Below are positions 7,301 through 8,001 of a DNA stretch of 8,001 nt, one piece after another. A model generated the notes under the pieces. That model was not told where the DNA came from and searched no databases. It saw only the letters and a list, made by a program, of their open reading frames with translations. The translations under genes were made by a program, and so were the position numbers. How positions within the stretch are numbered: the first letter of the stretch is position 1; the number at the start of each line of letters is the position of its first letter. The stretch covers positions 1 through 8,001 of the forward strand of contig CACZNY010000003.1 of the NCBI GenBank assembly GCA_902782655.1, written 5' to 3'. This DNA comes from an uncultured Lachnospiraceae bacterium. Its GTDB lineage: Bacteria > Bacillota > Clostridia > Lachnospirales > Lachnospiraceae.

Positions 7301-8001
7301 AGGATGCATCCCTTATCGTAAAGGGAGGTTCAAAACAGAAGGTCACTGTAAACGGAACATGTGAATTCAGGGAGCTCACAGGTTTTGGCAAGGCCCTTGT
7401 GACAGGCAGTCTGGCCGTCAATAAGAAATTTAAGGCCGGTGAACTGAACCTTGCCGATAACGGGCTCTTTAATGTACCTACCGGTTCGGCCGTGACAATA
7501 AGCCGGGGTATAGCAGGAACGGGTACCATTTATCTGGCACCGGACTTTAAACCCATAAATCTCGGCAGACAGAATTCAGGCTGTATCATGCTGGCTTCAT
7601 ATGATGCCCTGGACCGGCAGGTTATCTTTAAGAGTAAGGCAGAAAACCTTAATAGTATCTTCAGGGTTGAGGATATCTCTCCTTACGTAACTGATGGGAA
7701 TTACGAATTCGGCCTGTATTCAAAGGGTTCCAATGTATATCTGCGTGCCTTTAAGATAAGGTCGGAAGGCAAGAGCTACTGCGAGTGGAACGACTGTATC
7801 GCGGACCTGTCCAAGGCGAAGGGAGCAAAAGAAGGTACGATCGATATTCTCGGAGATCTGGAACTTGATTCTGCATTAAAGTTTCCCGCAAAGGGGCGAA
7901 TAAAGACACTTACTATAAACGGATACGGACACAGGATAAGCTTTAAGGGTAAAACCGTTACCCTGACATGCGATCTTGTACTTAATAAGATAAAGATCAT
8001 A
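4360..8001 (+). CDS. Second giant secreted multidomain protein, paralogue of the first (3' end outside window)
   Basis: The frame is open for 1214 codons from ATG 4360 to the last base, with no stop. A signal peptide with RR at 8-9 and a long hydrophobic core ends near VCA|AQ (residues 31-35). It has no lipobox. The parts match the upstream protein in order: hydrophobic segment from W70 (WQTGVAVIGELIPGGKALAP) to about 100, coiled coil 107-162, helical domain to about 338, divergent central region to about 558, two Ig-like modules (about 577-675 and 685-777), an InlB B-type repeat (782-849, FDGWD at 821-825), and a beta-helix-like region from about 855. The best block (231-303 against 235-307 upstream) has 46 of 73 identical residues in an ungapped hand alignment. 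YCEWNDC (C1141, C1146) matches YCEWKDC upstream. If the end is collinear, roughly 28 residues are missing. Function is unknown. Being co-translated, the two may act as a pair. Confidence 0.95.
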   Translation, partial: MMNGYTLRRPAAIAIAFALILGELPLTGVKVCAAQPDIIFSGREPEIIEDLSEDNSPELAGNKKEDTIIWQTGVAVIGELIPGGKALAPALNALGAAYGLGNSGITNEELIKKLKDMSKEISSLSKDISSFRNEMNERLDKFEREMSDEIETALNRIKNDIFTDGVGSELDTIHEQINGRNGIARKIEVINSDDTMSEEEKNIEIAYLIGNDKDWNNTGNVIYRFRLIGNLLAGQTYRDTAGRNLYQVLYDDAAKEAMMSGEAYNRIKPYIDRVMAEYFYSYSALLECLNASLYVSMMTDEQVSRIRETDDVEYERYLKCYVPADLVEQQLDSIDAQLLDAGNPNSIISLYSVFCHKIKNKSTVYIDMGQAEIPLSSKLDRVENPWTGKRSHNNVMNEGYYTEYVSGWHTKECYSDYYSKVSDLVGSDEHLTPGQIKKIYDHINETSPDVSMLQYLNEAGFMTDEFDNYSSCFALSGLSSETNTSANIHSCRYGFDTVHATVAGDGVCFEAPCELTMEYTGISEAGGGPGNGSPAWFVYSTLNDLSYLGLRITDDNEEMPETAEQVMELFHTDYTAVIEDITDDFELYQKYGPDDIPVSFYDAEGSKITEESLGTDQNGKHYRICTDASPLVRTDGSFIMFMAPGTADIHVEAVDPSGRVFTSQSVQINCRDIHESSYLKAMQTADCSQPLNVYINTDTSYDLNELIGPSFIKSGDGTAGDILPVWESGETPGDGIVLDKNGRVTFSKRGIYHIRFKGIDDTGDYAYGEWNIVVARDRDEYYTMTFHDGDGAEIYRVTGKEGSAINLDEDAISLVRPGYAFDGWDRKNSEDDEIPSLMPGEHTGFYSRWTRTVPDGYTVIADAESFVKALSLAPESETTHLALTNDITVKKPYLPKAKDAVIVIDGLEHTLTFTGDAAITLRASQSLTLRDISIKSDKKGRTGNVSITAAAGPLTLDNVSFECKQAIIKAAKGDLAVNNTEDASLIVKGGSKQKVTVNGTCEFRELTGFGKALVTGSLAVNKKFKAGELNLADNGLFNVPTGSAVTISRGIAGTGTIYLAPDFKPINLGRQNSGCIMLASYDALDRQVIFKSKAENLNSIFRVEDISPYVTDGNYEFGLYSKGSNVYLRAFKIRSEGKSYCEWNDCIADLSKAKGAKEGTIDILGDLELDSALKFPAKGRIKTLTINGYGHRISFKGKTVTLTCDLVLNKIKII

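Noticed and set aside
464..8001. LPXTG sortase signal, S-layer homology, or catalytic motifs in the large proteins
   Set aside because: Looked for and not found. The second protein is incomplete, so an anchor beyond 8001 cannot be excluded for it.

Overview
The window looks like a piece of a moderate-GC (mid-40s % by eye) Firmicutes chromosome. A Lachnospiraceae-type organism, such as Butyrivibrio or a relative from gut or rumen, is the best guess. The reasons are strong AGGAGG-type ribosome binding sites, frequent AGG and ATA codons, Gram-positive export signals, and very large secreted proteins carrying Listeria-Bacteroides (InlB B-type, Flg_new) repeats. The taxonomic call is inference.

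Layout. Bases 1-57 are the last 18 codons and stop of an unidentified plus-strand reading frame. Directly after it, a hairpin with a T-run on the minus strand (56-84) looks like a rho-independent terminator. Bases 58-463 are essentially intergenic. They hold a weak promoter candidate, a small apparently frameshifted gene (262-412) with a good ribosome binding site, and a short dyad at 427-442. The rest is two giant tandem genes on the plus strand: 464-4348 (1294 aa, complete) and 4360-8001 (at least 1214 aa, open to the window edge). They are separated by 11 bases, and the AGGAGG of the second overlaps the stop codon of the first, so they should be co-transcribed and probably translationally coupled.

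The two proteins are paralogues with the same order of parts: export signal, acidic linker, Gly/Ala-rich hydrophobic segment, coiled coil, helical domain, poorly conserved central region, two Ig-like beta modules, one InlB B-type repeat with an FDGWD core, and a C-terminal repetitive beta region that looks like a beta-helix. By hand, 46 of 73 aligned residues are identical in the best helical block, while the central region is hard to align. Synonymous codons differ even where residues match, so the duplication is old.

No enzyme motif is visible. The N-terminal half resembles alpha-helical membrane-active or pore-forming proteins in general style, and the C-terminal half resembles adhesive surface proteins. 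A two-component secreted adhesin or toxin-like pair is the most interesting reading, but it is a hypothesis. No tRNA, rRNA, CRISPR array or intact mobile element was seen.
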